From Flavobacteriales bacterium (GTDB lineage: Bacteria; Bacteroidota; Bacteroidia; Flavobacteriales_F; PHOS-HE28): a DNA stretch of 64,000 nucleotides. The stretch lies in contig JADIYA010000001.1 in NCBI GenBank assembly GCA_016705545.1, forward strand, positions 558,001-622,000, given 5' to 3'. Under the pieces are notes generated by a model. It did no database searches, was not told the DNA's origin, and saw only the letters and a program-made list of their open reading frames with translations. The position numbers were made by a program, and so were the translations under genes. Below are positions 27,417 to 36,920 of this stretch, piece by piece (position 1 is the first letter of the stretch; each line of letters opens with the position of its first letter).

Positions 27417-27459
27417 TGAACGCTGAACGGCGACCCGATGGGTCGCCGTTCAGCGTTCA
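27417..27459. terminator. Strong bidirectional hairpin terminator
   Basis: A perfect 20-bp inverted repeat (27417-27436 and 27440-27459) surrounds the 3-nt loop GAT. It lies exactly between two convergent genes, the propeller protein (stop at 27406) and the S46 peptidase (stop at 27478), so it can end transcription from both sides. No long T-tract follows on either strand. Confidence 0.8.
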
Positions 27460-27477
27460 TGAGCTTGCTCCTTCGCC

Positions 27478-29709
27478 CTACTTCTTCACTGTGGCGCGCG
27501 CGGGTTTCACCGGCTCCACCGCTGGAGACAGTTCCGCCTTAGGCTCTTCCACGGGCTTGCGCTCCACAAGGGTCATCTCGTTCACCAAGTGGCCGGCGCC
27601 GGCGAGCTTGTCGATGCACCAGAGCACGTAACGGATATCGACACTGATGGTGCGCTGCAGCTCGGGCTCAAAGGCGATGTCGCCGCTCATGGCCTCCCAG
27701 TTGCCATCGAAGGCGATGCCGATGAGCTCGGCGTTGCCGTTGATCACGGGGCTGCCGCTGTTGCCGCCGGTGATGTCGTTGTTGCTGATGAAGCAGGTCA
27801 CCAGCTCGCCGTTCTCATCGGCGTAGCGGCCGTAGTCCTTCTTCAGCAGCAGCTCCTTCTGGCGCGCGGGCACGATGAACTCATCGTTGGTGGGGTCCTC
27901 TTTCTCCAGGATGCCGCGCGCGGTGGTGGTGTGCTTGTAGAACGCGCCATCCATAGGCACGTAGCTGCCCACTTGCCCGTAGGTGAGCCGCATGGTGCTG
28001 TTGGCGTTCGGGTACCAGCTCTTGTTGGGCTCCATCTCGCGCATGGCGGCGACCATCAGGCGGTAACCCTTCTCGGTGTCGGCCTCGGTCGCGCCCATTG
28101 CTGGGCCGAGCACGTTGCGCCAGTGGTTCAGGCAGCTCTCGCTGGCTTGGAAACCGAGGTCCTTCTGGAGCGCCTTGAGCGAAGGCTTGGCGAGGAAGGC
28201 GTCGAGGCGGGCCTTATCGGCTAGGAAGCTGGTGGCGAACATGGCCTTGGACCAAGCAGCGGTATTGCCCTTGAACTTCTTTGTAATGGTGGCCATCACC
28301 TGCGGTTGCAGGTCCTGCTCCACATCATTGCGGATCAGGTTGAACATGGCCGCAGTGATCTTCTCGTCCGTGGGGGCGTTGTAGTCCTTCCAGTGATCGG
28401 CGGTCATGGCCTGCACCTGTGCCACAGCGGCGGCCACTTTCGCGGCATCCTTGGGGTCGGTTTCCAGTTGCGCTTTGAGCCCTTGCAGGCGGAATCCCAA
28501 GAGGATCATCTCACTGCCGAAGGCGGCTTCCTGCATGTAGGTGCTGGCCCTCTCGAACTTGGCGCGGTCGCTGTACCCGCGCTCGAGCAGGGAGATGATC
28601 TCACCGTACTTCGCCTTGCGCTTCGGGTCGGCGCTCACCCAGGCCATGAGCGCTTCCTCCTGCGCTTTCTTCTTGTCGAACACGCGCAGGCGCTTGAGTC
28701 CGCGCTGCTGACCGATGAAGTACTTCCAGTAGTTGCTCACCTGTGCGTACTTGCTGGCGTATTGGATGCGCACGGCGTCGCTGGCATCCATGTCCTGCTT
28801 CATGAGCTCGAGCTTCTGGCCGCGGATCTTCACGCGGCTGGGCTGCTCGATGTCGAGCGCGAGCTTCACGCCATGGCTGCTGAGGAAGCGGTCGGTGGTG
28901 CCGGGGTAGCCCATCACCATGGCAAAGTCGCCTTCCTTCACTCCGGCGATGCTGACGGGGAAGTGCCACTTGGGCTTGAACGGGATGTTGGCCTCGTTGA
29001 AATCGGCGGGCTCGCCATCGGGGCCGGTATAAACCCGGAACATGCTGAAATCGCCCGTATGGCGCGGCCACATCCAGTTGTCGGTATCGCCGCCGAACTT
29101 GCCGATGGCGCTGGGTGGCGCGCCCACCAGGCGCACGTCACGATAGGTCTTGTAAACGAAGAGGTAGAACTCATTGCCCTCGAACATGGCCTTGAAATCG
29201 GCGCTGAGCCCGTTCTCTTTGCCCACTGCTGCTTTCAGCTTGCCAGCAACGGCCTGGATCGCTTCGCCGCGCTGCTCTTCGGTCATCCCGTCGTTGAGCT
29301 CGGCCAGCACCTGGTCGGTGACATCGTCGATGCGCTGCAGGAAGCTCACGCTGAAGCCGGCGGGCAGCTCATCCTTGCGGCTCATGGCCCAGAAGCCGTC
29401 GGTGAGGTAATCGTGCTCCACGCTGCTGAGGCCTTGCACGGCATCGTAACCGCAGTGGTGGTTGGTGAGGAATAGGCCCTCAGCGCTCACCATTTCGCCG
29501 CTGCAGAATCCGCGGCCCAGGCGCACCACGGCATCCTTCACGCCGCTGCGGTTGATGTCATAGATGTCTTCTGCCGTGAGCTTGAAGCCGAGCTTCTGCA
29601 TCTCGGCCTCGTTGATCTGCTTGAGCTTGGTGAGGAGCCACATGCCCTCGTGGGCGCTGGCGGCGATCGCCACCAGAGCGGCGACGAGGAGTGAAAGGAA
29701 CTTCTTCAT
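27478..29709 (-). CDS. S46 family dipeptidyl-peptidase (DPP7/DPP11 type)
   Basis: This is a 743-residue periplasmic serine peptidase. The signal peptide covers 1-19. The chymotrypsin-fold half begins with the S46 N-terminus EGMWLLTKLKQIN. The catalytic His lies in TNHHCGYDAVQ (about 85), an Asp-bearing region is near GDTDNWMWPRHTGDF, and the Ser lies in GGNSGSPVIN (about 653), followed by LIGIAFDGNWE and the family C-terminal VLWCIDKLAGAGHLV. A helical cap fills about 280-560. S46 enzymes remove dipeptides from N-termini of peptides; they are near-universal in Bacteroidota that feed on peptides. The residue fixing DPP7 (hydrophobic) versus DPP11 (acidic) preference cannot be assigned confidently by eye. 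It is a single-gene unit ended by the hairpin at 27417. Confidence 0.95.
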   Translation of the reverse strand: MKKFLSLLVAALVAIAASAHEGMWLLTKLKQINEAEMQKLGFKLTAEDIYDINRSGVKDAVVRLGRGFCSGEMVSAEGLFLTNHHCGYDAVQGLSSVEHDYLTDGFWAMSRKDELPAGFSVSFLQRIDDVTDQVLAELNDGMTEEQRGEAIQAVAGKLKAAVGKENGLSADFKAMFEGNEFYLFVYKTYRDVRLVGAPPSAIGKFGGDTDNWMWPRHTGDFSMFRVYTGPDGEPADFNEANIPFKPKWHFPVSIAGVKEGDFAMVMGYPGTTDRFLSSHGVKLALDIEQPSRVKIRGQKLELMKQDMDASDAVRIQYASKYAQVSNYWKYFIGQQRGLKRLRVFDKKKAQEEALMAWVSADPKRKAKYGEIISLLERGYSDRAKFERASTYMQEAAFGSEMILLGFRLQGLKAQLETDPKDAAKVAAAVAQVQAMTADHWKDYNAPTDEKITAAMFNLIRNDVEQDLQPQVMATITKKFKGNTAAWSKAMFATSFLADKARLDAFLAKPSLKALQKDLGFQASESCLNHWRNVLGPAMGATEADTEKGYRLMVAAMREMEPNKSWYPNANSTMRLTYGQVGSYVPMDGAFYKHTTTARGILEKEDPTNDEFIVPARQKELLLKKDYGRYADENGELVTCFISNNDITGGNSGSPVINGNAELIGIAFDGNWEAMSGDIAFEPELQRTISVDIRYVLWCIDKLAGAGHLVNEMTLVERKPVEEPKAELSPAVEPVKPARATVKK

Positions 29710-29762
29710 GAATGAGGGGTTGGTTCAACATCACCCGGCTGGTGCGTCCTGCCGAGGGGCGC

Positions 29763-29770
29763 CAAATGTA
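29763..29770 (-). promoter_or_regulatory. Putative -7 promoter element of the S46 peptidase
   Basis: The minus strand reads TACATTTG, an exact TAnnTTTG match, 53 bp before the start at 29709. No TTG at the preferred -33 spacing stands out. Confidence 0.38.
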
Positions 29771-29830
29771 GCCGGAGGACCCGTGCGTGACGGACCGTTA
29801 AGGGACCAACGGCGCGGCCGGTGATAGGCG

Positions 29831-30352
29831 CTACGGTTCGGGCGTTACCGGTACCCAGGCCACCGGCAGGAGCAGGCTTTCGATTTCGGCCACCAGGGCC
29901 TTGAAAGCCTGGGGCTGGCCCACCCGGCCAAGCACCTTTTTGTCCCGGCCATCGGCGATGATCCGCAGCACCGTACTAGGCAGATCCGTCACCTCAGCAT
30001 CGTACTTGGCCTGCAGACCGAAGAAACCCAATTCGTCGGCCCGGTTCAGCATGGTGATCATCGAATCGACCCCGATGCGCGCACTGTGCCGGCCCATTTT
30101 CTCCACGTTCCCCCGACCGTCGTACGTGGCATAGCCACTGCGGTACAGATCGATCCGGTAGGCCTTGCACTGCCCGAAGCACGGCGTTCGCTCCAGGCTG
30201 AGGAAGAGGGTGTCGGCCTTGCCAGCGCCGCCCAGCTGTGGCGCAGCGACCGCTGTCTCTTGATCGACGACCGGCTCTGCTGTAGCAACGGGCTGGTTGG
30301 TGCTGCAGGCCAGCGCCAAGGCGGCAATGGGGAGGGCGATCAGGTGTTTCAT
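29831..30352 (-). CDS. DUF6438-like lipoprotein
   Basis: This 173-residue protein has a short hydrophobic leader ending in the lipobox LALAC (Cys16), so it is probably a lipoprotein. After a variable linker it carries LSLERTPCFGQCKAYRIDLYRSGYATYDG, the core of DUF6438: two conserved cysteines in a PCFGQCP-like motif on an extended hairpin. Later it has MLNRADELGFFGLQ and a conserved TDLPSTVLRI. Function unknown; the cysteine pair could form a disulfide in the periplasm. The ATG at 30352 was chosen because the signal peptide begins there; the 20 upstream residues are charged. It follows yidC by about 84 bp in the same direction. Confidence 0.75.
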   Translation of the reverse strand: MKHLIALPIAALALACSTNQPVATAEPVVDQETAVAAPQLGGAGKADTLFLSLERTPCFGQCKAYRIDLYRSGYATYDGRGNVEKMGRHSARIGVDSMITMLNRADELGFFGLQAKYDAEVTDLPSTVLRIIADGRDKKVLGRVGQPQAFKALVAEIESLLLPVAWVPVTPEP

Positions 30353-30436
30353 GGTGCTCACGTATCGAATGGCGTGCCTCGAACGCAGTTCAATCATCAG
30401 CACGATGAACATGCAGGCCCCATGGACCGATGCCGC

Positions 30437-32317
30437 TCATTTGCGCCGCTGCTGCTTCTGCATTTCATCCAGCCGCTGCTGCCACTTGCTCTTCTTCTTC
30501 GGGGTGCGCATGTTCAGCTCGAGCTGCGCGCGGATCTTGCTCTCATCAACGAACCAGCTCTTCAGCACGGTCATCTGCGCGATGCTGATCAGGTTGGCCA
30601 GCAGGTAGTAGTAGCTGAGGCCCGCGCTGAAGTTGTTCAGGAAGAACAGCATCATGATCGGGAAGAGGTAGATCATCATCTTCATGCCCGGCATGTTCTG
30701 CTGCGTGGGCATCTGCTTCTGGTTGATCACAGAATACACGATGGTGCTGGCGGCCATGAGCAGGGTGAAGAGGCTGATGTGGTTGCCATAGCTGTCGCTG
30801 AGCAAGGGGATGTGCTGGGTCCACTCGAAAATGCTGTCGTAGCTGCTGAGGTCGTCCGCCCAGAGGAATTTCTCCTGTCGAAGCTCGATGCTGGCGGGGA
30901 AGAAGCGGAACATGGCGTAGAGCACGGGCAGCTGGATGAGCATGGGCACGCAGCCGCTGGCGGGGTTCACGCCGGCCTTGCGGTAGAGCTCCATGGTGGC
31001 CTGCTGCTTCTTCAGCGCGTCGCCATCCTTGTGCTTCTCGTTGATGGCGTCCATCTCGGGCTTGAGCACGCGCATCTTGGCGCTGGCCACCAGGTTCTTG
31101 TAGGTGAGCGGCATCAGAAGCAGCTTGATGACGATGGTGAGCACCAGGATGATGATTCCGTAGTTCCATCCCCAGCCATCGAGCCAGTTGAAGATCGGGA
31201 TCACCAGCCATTGGTTCATCCATCCGAAGATGCCCCAGCCCAAGTCGATGATCTTTTGGAAGTCGGCGATCTCCGTGCGGCGCAGGGTGCCGAAATGATT
31301 GGGGCCGAGGTACAGCCGCATATCCACCGATGGCTCGGCATCGCGCTCCTTCTCAAAGAGCAGCTTGGCGCTGTAGTGCTTGGTGTGCGTTTCGGCGAGG
31401 AGCGGGTTGATGGCGATCTGGCTGCCGTTGCTGCTGAAGCCGCCTTCACTGATCATGCCCACGGTGAAGAAGCCCTGCTTGAAAGCGACCCAGTTGGTGC
31501 GGCCCTCGAGCTTCTTCTGTTCGGCGGATGATTCACTCAGGTAGTTGCGGTCGTCGTTGAAGTACTTGTAATACACGCCGCACTTCTGCATCTCACTGGG
31601 CTGATGCTTCTCGTTGCTCAGTCCGGTGAGCTCCCAGTTGAAGAGCAGGCTCCGCGGGTCCACCTCGCCTTGCAGGCCAACGAATTCCAGATTCGTGTGC
31701 AGGAAGTAGGAGCTGCTGTCGAGGCGGTACGTGATCTCCAGGCGCTTGGCAGGATCGGATGTAGGCGCGGTGAGGCGCACGGCATCGTCGCCGAGCTTCT
31801 CGGACGTGAAGAACAGGTCGGCCGTGCTCAGGTCGGTGCCGCCGGTGAGGAACTTGAAGTAGAAGGCACCGGAATCGGGGTCGGCCAGGAGCAGCGGGGT
31901 CTGGCCGTAGGTCCGATACTCCTTCAAGAGCATCAGCGTGGGCCGCGCCCCGTGGGTGCTGAAGCTGACCTGAAGCCGCTCGTTGGCGATGGTGACCTCC
32001 TCGGCCTTGCCATCTGCCGCAGGGGCGAAGGGTCCGAAGCGCTTGGCCCTGTTCGCGGTCACGAGGCTGTCGGCCAAGGCCAAATCACTGGGTGACACGG
32101 TGGTATCGACCACGGCCGCCGAGGCGCCTTGCCGCATGGAATCGGCGATCAGCTTCTTGGCGGCCTCTTGCTCACGCTGATCGGCTTCCACGATTGCCAG
32201 GCTGTCGGCACGTCGCTGGAATGCCGCCCGCTCCTCCTCGCTTGGCATTGTCCACAGAGTATAGCCGAAGAGGATGGCAACGATGAGGATGATGCCGATG
32301 ATCGAATTGCGGTCCAT
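30437..32317 (-). CDS. yidC: Membrane protein insertase YidC
   Basis: YidC inserts and folds inner-membrane proteins, alone or with SecYEG. The protein has 626 residues, the usual length in Bacteroidota. An N-terminal helix (MDRNSIIGIILIVAILFGY) is followed by a large periplasmic beta-sandwich domain (about 70-360) with TYRLDSSSYFLHTNLEF. The conserved five-helix core follows: NYGIIILVLTIVIKLLLMPLT (with the hydrophilic-groove region LTYKNLVASAKM), GVNPASGCVPMLIQLPVLYAMF and a final NNFSAGLSYYYLLANL. The C-terminus is basic, as expected for ribosome contact. The gene upstream in most Bacteroidota (pyrG) is not present; a relic of a sucB-type gene lies in the 5' spacer instead. Confidence 0.96.
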   Translation of the reverse strand: MDRNSIIGIILIVAILFGYTLWTMPSEEERAAFQRRADSLAIVEADQREQEAAKKLIADSMRQGASAAVVDTTVSPSDLALADSLVTANRAKRFGPFAPAADGKAEEVTIANERLQVSFSTHGARPTLMLLKEYRTYGQTPLLLADPDSGAFYFKFLTGGTDLSTADLFFTSEKLGDDAVRLTAPTSDPAKRLEITYRLDSSSYFLHTNLEFVGLQGEVDPRSLLFNWELTGLSNEKHQPSEMQKCGVYYKYFNDDRNYLSESSAEQKKLEGRTNWVAFKQGFFTVGMISEGGFSSNGSQIAINPLLAETHTKHYSAKLLFEKERDAEPSVDMRLYLGPNHFGTLRRTEIADFQKIIDLGWGIFGWMNQWLVIPIFNWLDGWGWNYGIIILVLTIVIKLLLMPLTYKNLVASAKMRVLKPEMDAINEKHKDGDALKKQQATMELYRKAGVNPASGCVPMLIQLPVLYAMFRFFPASIELRQEKFLWADDLSSYDSIFEWTQHIPLLSDSYGNHISLFTLLMAASTIVYSVINQKQMPTQQNMPGMKMMIYLFPIMMLFFLNNFSAGLSYYYLLANLISIAQMTVLKSWFVDESKIRAQLELNMRTPKKKSKWQQRLDEMQKQQRRK

Positions 32318-32427
32318 GCGGGAAGAAGCAGCTAGTGCGAAGGGCGGCGAAGATAGCCGGGGGGCGCGGAGCGGGATTGAAGGGCGGCGGATGCCCGGCG
32401 GAGCGATTCACGCCGAGGCTGGACGGC

Positions 32428-32554
32428 CTACAATCCCATCAACACCTCCCCCGGATCCTTCCCGCCGAAGACCATCTTGTCCGGATCCTCGATCATCTGC
32501 TTCACGGCCATCAGGTAGCTCACGCTCTCCTTGCCGTCGATGGTCCTGTGGTCG
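32428..32554 (-). pseudogene. Relic of the 3' end of a sucB-type (E2 acyltransferase) gene
   Basis: On the minus strand this stretch encodes the last 42 residues of a 2-oxoacid dehydrogenase E2, from DHRTIDGKES through DPDKMVFGGKDPGEV to MGL and a TAG. It matches the 3' end of the intact sucB at about 50979-51105 with roughly eight mismatches in 127 bp. Upstream (above 32554) similarity stops at once and no frame continues, so the fragment cannot be expressed as an enzyme. The changes include Ile to Thr, Phe to Tyr and Leu to Met, an unexpectedly mild set for freely decaying DNA. Confidence 0.85.
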
Positions 32555-32829
32555 GGAGTATTGTGCGCTCACAGCGACGACGAATGGGTGCTCCTGGCCA
32601 AGAGCCGGGCTCGTCGATCGGATGCGGATGAAGACCGCCATCACCACCCCTAGAGCAGTGCCGGGTTAGTCGATTGAATACGGCCGAACATCCCCTACTT
32701 GCGCCATCCTGAGGATCCTCATGAACCAGTCCCTTGCAGTGACTTAGTCTTGCGGCGCCGTGTGTTGCGAATGCTCGCGAAACCTGCTGGCGTGCGCTTT
32801 CGGCGCAGACCATCCATCATGAGAGTCGT
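32555..32829. other. Non-coding spacer before ccsBA
   Basis: About 275 bp between the sucB relic and ccsBA. Short open frames here lack recognisable sequence. It presumably holds the ccsBA promoter, but no clear TAnnTTTG element at a sensible distance was seen. Confidence 0.4.
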
Positions 32830-35800
32830 ATGAAATCGATTGCCGATCGGGCAATGAAGGCCTTGGCCCCGCTGTTCACCACGCGGGCCGCCGGCCTTTA
32901 TATCCTGCTTTTCGCGGCCGCCATCGCCGTGGGCACCTTTGTCGAGAACGACTTCGGCACCAGCTCGGCCCAGCATGTCATCTACAAGTCGTGGTGGTTC
33001 TCGCTGCTGCTCGCGCTGTTCTGCATCACCATCGCCGTGAATGTGGTCCGCTTCAAGATGGTGCGGCAGAAGAGGTGGGCGCTGCTCACCTTCCACCTGT
33101 CCATGATCGTGATCCTCATCGGTGCGGCAGTGACCCGCTACACCGGCTACGAGGGCGTCATGCACATCCGGGAGGGCGGCACGTCCAACTCCATCCTCTC
33201 CGCTGAGACCTACCTGCAATTCGAGGTGCGTAAGGGTGAGCGCACTTACCGCTTCGATGAGCCGGTGCTCTTCTCCACGCTCGGCAACAACCACTGGAAG
33301 GGCTCGTACCTGATCGGGAGCGATCTGATCGAAGTGGCAGTGAAGGAGTTCATCCCCAACCCCAAGGAGATGATGGAGGAGAGCCCGCTGGGCAGGCCCA
33401 CGATCAAGGTGGTCTTCGCCGGCATGAGCGGACGCGAGGAGTACTTTGTGGGCGCTGGGGAGACGCGCCGGATCCGAAACGTGTTATTCAACTTCCAGGA
33501 GCCGCCGAAGGACGGTGCGGTGAACATCGCCTATCGCGAAGGCTCGCTCTTCATCAAGTACGACCGGCCGTTGGTGCAGACCGTGATGGCCACGCAGACC
33601 ACCGACACGCTGCGGCCGCAGGAAGCCTACCATCCGCTGATGCTGCGCTCGATGTACAATGATGGCCTGAACGGCTTCGTCTTCGGCGATTTCAACGCGC
33701 AGGCTACCGTGCATCTGGTGTCCGATGGCCCCAAGGTGAGGAACGAGAGCATGACAGCGCTGCGCCTGGATGTGACCGTGAACGGTGCAGTGAACGAGGC
33801 ACTGGTGTTCGGCCAGCGCGGGGCGCAGGGCAGACCGGCCATGGTGCGGGGCGAAAAGCTGAGCCTGGCCGTGACGTACGGCGCGAAGGAGATTGCCCTT
33901 CCTTTCTCGCTGAAGCTCCACGACTTCATCATGGAGCGTTACCCCGGCACGGACAGCCCCACGTCTTATGCCAGCGAGGTGCAATTGATCGATGAGCGGG
34001 AGAACCTCACGGAAGACCACCGCATCTTCATGAACAATGTGCTCGACCATGACGGGTACCGCTTCTTCCAGTCGAGCTACGATCAGGACGAACAGGGCAC
34101 CTACCTCAGCGTGAACCACGATTTCTGGGGCACATGGGTCACCTACATCGGTTACATCCTTCTCACGCTGGGCCTGGTGTTCTCCATGTTCAGCAAGAAG
34201 AGTCGTTTCCAGAAGCTAGCTCAGAGCATCAGTGAAATGCGCCGAACGAATGCCACGGCCGCGATCCTTCTCGCACTGGCTTGTTCACCGGTCTCGCTCG
34301 CGGCGCAGAAGATCATCGAAGCTACAAGCAGCGCGCATGTGGTTGCTGCCGCGCACGCGGAACGCTTCAGCAGGATCATCGTGCAGGATCACAACGGCCG
34401 CATGAAGCCCATGCACACGCTTTCGCGCGAGGTGATGCGCAAGGTGTACCGCAAGGAGCGCATCAACGGACTGAACGCCGATCAGGTGATGCTTGGCATG
34501 CTGGTGACCAGCGCTGAATGGACCGATGTGCCCATGGTGAAGCTGGGCGACCACCCCGAGGTCCATCGCCTGCTCGGCGTGGCGGGCCCGTTCGCTGCCT
34601 ACCGTGACTTCTTCGATGAGAAGGGATCCTACATCCTGCGCGACGAGATGCGTCGCGCGAACGCCTTGAAGCCGATCGATCGCGGCGTGTTCGAGAAGGA
34701 CCTGCTGAAGGTGGACGAGCGCGTGAACATCATCCACATGATGCTCGGTGGCGATCTGCTGAGGATCATCCCCGTGCCCGGAGACCCCAACAACACATGG
34801 GCGGGCGTGAACACGGATGGCGGTGGGCACATCCACTCGAACGACCCAGTGGCCGAGCGCTTCTTCGCAGCCTACGTGCCCGCCCTGCGCGAGGCGATGC
34901 ACAGCAACGACTACAGCCTGCCCGACAAACTACTGAACGAACTCAGCGGCTACCAAAAGGAGAAAGGCGCGGCCGTGATGCCTTCCGACACGGAAGTGCA
35001 TGCCGAGATCTTCCTCAACGAACTGAACATCTTCAACCGACTTGCGCTCTACTACACGCTCCTTGGATTCGCCTTCCTCTTCATGCTCTTCTTCTCCGTC
35101 TTCAAGCCGGCGGTGGACCTGCGCAAGCCGCAGAAGGTGATGCTCGCTTTGCTGCTGCTCGGCTTCGTGCTCCACACCCTGGGTCTGGGCCTGCGCTGGT
35201 ACGTTTCTGGACGTGCTCCTTGGAGCAATGGGTATGAATCCATGATCTACATCGCATGGACGACGGTGCTGGCGGGGATCCTCTTCAGCCGGAAGTCCTT
35301 TGGGGGGTCCGCCGCCACCATGGTGCTCGCGGCCACGGTGCTGCTCGTGGCCATGCTGAGCTATTTGGACCCGGAGATCACACCATTGGTTCCGGTGCTC
35401 CGCTCCTACTGGCTCACCATCCACGTTTCAATGGAAGCGGGCAGCTACGGTTTCCTCATGCTCGGCGCAGTGATTGGATTGATCAACCTGATACTGATGA
35501 TCTTCATCTCCACCAACAATGAGCGGCGCATCCATCGCATCGTGAAGGAGATGACCTACCTGAGCGAGATGACCTTGATCGGCGGTCTCGCCATGATCAG
35601 CATCGGCACGTATCTGGGCGGCGTGTGGGCCAATGAATCGTGGGGGCGCTATTGGGGCTGGGACGCCAAAGAGACCTGGGCCCTGGTGACGATCCTGGTG
35701 TATGCCTTCATCCTGCACATGCGCCTGATCCCGAAGATGCAGGGCCTCTATGCCTATAGCGTCACCTCCCTTTTCGGACTCGCCACAGTGATCATGACCT

Positions 35801-35955
35801 ACTATGGCGTGAATTACTACCTCTCCGGCCTGCACTCCTATGCCGCCGGCGATCCGGTACCCGTGCCTCAATGGGTATACATTGGTGTCGCGGTGCTCGT
35901 TGGCATAAGCGTACTGGCCTTCATCCGCAAGCGGAAGTACGCGCTGTTCAAGTAG
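32830..35955 (+). CDS. ccsBA: Fused ResB-CcsA cytochrome c biogenesis protein
   Basis: This is the system II cytochrome c synthetase: it moves haem across the inner membrane and attaches it to CxxCH apocytochromes. The protein has 1041 residues. The N-terminal ResB/CcsB part (about 1-480) has membrane helices near residues 20, 60 and 85 and a large periplasmic domain, closed by a helix at about 435-460. The C-terminal CcsA part has about eight helices and the WWD haem-handling motif (ESWGRYWGWDAKETWAL, about residue 935). Flanking histidines include TIHVSMEAG. The fusion is typical of Bacteroidota. It would serve the many haem sites encoded in this window, and its position beside the multihaem locus supports that. 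The next gene, ChaN-like, begins 34 bp downstream. Confidence 0.95.
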   Translation: MKSIADRAMKALAPLFTTRAAGLYILLFAAAIAVGTFVENDFGTSSAQHVIYKSWWFSLLLALFCITIAVNVVRFKMVRQKRWALLTFHLSMIVILIGAAVTRYTGYEGVMHIREGGTSNSILSAETYLQFEVRKGERTYRFDEPVLFSTLGNNHWKGSYLIGSDLIEVAVKEFIPNPKEMMEESPLGRPTIKVVFAGMSGREEYFVGAGETRRIRNVLFNFQEPPKDGAVNIAYREGSLFIKYDRPLVQTVMATQTTDTLRPQEAYHPLMLRSMYNDGLNGFVFGDFNAQATVHLVSDGPKVRNESMTALRLDVTVNGAVNEALVFGQRGAQGRPAMVRGEKLSLAVTYGAKEIALPFSLKLHDFIMERYPGTDSPTSYASEVQLIDERENLTEDHRIFMNNVLDHDGYRFFQSSYDQDEQGTYLSVNHDFWGTWVTYIGYILLTLGLVFSMFSKKSRFQKLAQSISEMRRTNATAAILLALACSPVSLAAQKIIEATSSAHVVAAAHAERFSRIIVQDHNGRMKPMHTLSREVMRKVYRKERINGLNADQVMLGMLVTSAEWTDVPMVKLGDHPEVHRLLGVAGPFAAYRDFFDEKGSYILRDEMRRANALKPIDRGVFEKDLLKVDERVNIIHMMLGGDLLRIIPVPGDPNNTWAGVNTDGGGHIHSNDPVAERFFAAYVPALREAMHSNDYSLPDKLLNELSGYQKEKGAAVMPSDTEVHAEIFLNELNIFNRLALYYTLLGFAFLFMLFFSVFKPAVDLRKPQKVMLALLLLGFVLHTLGLGLRWYVSGRAPWSNGYESMIYIAWTTVLAGILFSRKSFGGSAATMVLAATVLLVAMLSYLDPEITPLVPVLRSYWLTIHVSMEAGSYGFLMLGAVIGLINLILMIFISTNNERRIHRIVKEMTYLSEMTLIGGLAMISIGTYLGGVWANESWGRYWGWDAKETWALVTILVYAFILHMRLIPKMQGLYAYSVTSLFGLATVIMTYYGVNYYLSGLHSYAAGDPVPVPQWVYIGVAVLVGISVLAFIRKRKYALFK

Positions 35956-35989
35956 CGTCCCTCGTTCAACCGACTCTCGCCACCGATCC

Positions 35990-36844
35990 ATGCGTCGATT
36001 CATCGCCAACGTCCTGCTCCTCGCTCTGACCTTGACCGCATCGGCTCAGGCGCGGCCAGCATACCTGCTCTTCAATGCCAAAGGGAAGAAGGTCTCACAC
36101 GAGACCTTGCTCCGCACCGCACGCGCAGGCGATATCGTCCTGTTCGGCGAGGAGCACGACAACCCCATCGCGCACTGGCTGCAGCTGCTGGTGGCGCGCG
36201 ATCTCGTGACGCAGGGCCCCCTGATCATGGGCGGCGAAATGATCGAGGCCGATGACCAGGTAGACCTGGACCGCTACCTACGTGGGGAGATGGACCAGGC
36301 CGGCTTGGACACGTTGGCGCGCCTCTGGAAGAACCACCGCAGCGACTACGCGCCGTTGGTGGACCTGGCCAAGGAGAAACAGTTGCCCTTCGTGGCCTGC
36401 AACGTGCCTCGGCGCTACGCGCGAGCGGTGAGCAAGGGCGGATTCCAGGCGCTGGACACGGTGCCCGAAATCGAACGCGCTTGGATCGCCCCCCTGCCCA
36501 TCGCCTTCGACCCCACGCTACCGGGCTACGTGAAGATGCTGACGTTGATGGGTGATCACGCCAGCCCGCAAATGGCCATGGCCCAAGCGCTGAAGGACGC
36601 CACCATGGCCCACTTCATCGCGCAGCATGCCCGGAAGGGAAGGCGCTTTTTGCATTTCAATGGCAGTTTCCACTCCGATTATCAGGAGGGCATCGGCTGG
36701 TATTTGGATCGCGCCCGACCCGAACTCAAGCGCGTCACCATCGCCACCGTGAGCCAGGAGCAGGTGAATCGACTGGACCGCGAGCATCTTGGCCGGGCCG
36801 ACATCATCATCTGCGTGGATGCCGCCCTGCCGGGCACGCATTAA
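35990..36844 (+). CDS. ChaN-like haem-binding protein (iron uptake family)
   Basis: This is a 284-residue exported protein (signal peptide 1-20, ending ASAQ) of the ChaN/DUF399 family. Motifs are DIVLFGEEHDNPIAHWLQ near residue 50, GGEMIEADDQ (about 85) and a C-terminal HFNGSFHSDYQEGIGWYL. The last carries the family's HxxGxxH-like histidines. ChaN of Campylobacter binds paired haems and is implicated in iron acquisition. Here the gene directly follows ccsBA with 34 bp between, so a role in haem handling for cytochrome assembly or in haem salvage is inferred. There is no lipobox, so it is probably soluble in the periplasm. Confidence 0.82.
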   Translation: MRRFIANVLLLALTLTASAQARPAYLLFNAKGKKVSHETLLRTARAGDIVLFGEEHDNPIAHWLQLLVARDLVTQGPLIMGGEMIEADDQVDLDRYLRGEMDQAGLDTLARLWKNHRSDYAPLVDLAKEKQLPFVACNVPRRYARAVSKGGFQALDTVPEIERAWIAPLPIAFDPTLPGYVKMLTLMGDHASPQMAMAQALKDATMAHFIAQHARKGRRFLHFNGSFHSDYQEGIGWYLDRARPELKRVTIATVSQEQVNRLDREHLGRADIIICVDAALPGTH

Positions 36845-36920
36845 TGGCGAACGAGCGACCTCGCGAACCGGGTGCATAGGTTGCCACTGCACCTGCAGCG
36901 CATAACCACACGGTCCCCGG

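Noticed and set aside
32408..32647. 79-residue open frame across the sucB relic
   Set aside because: It is in a different frame from the E2-like codons, so it is chance.
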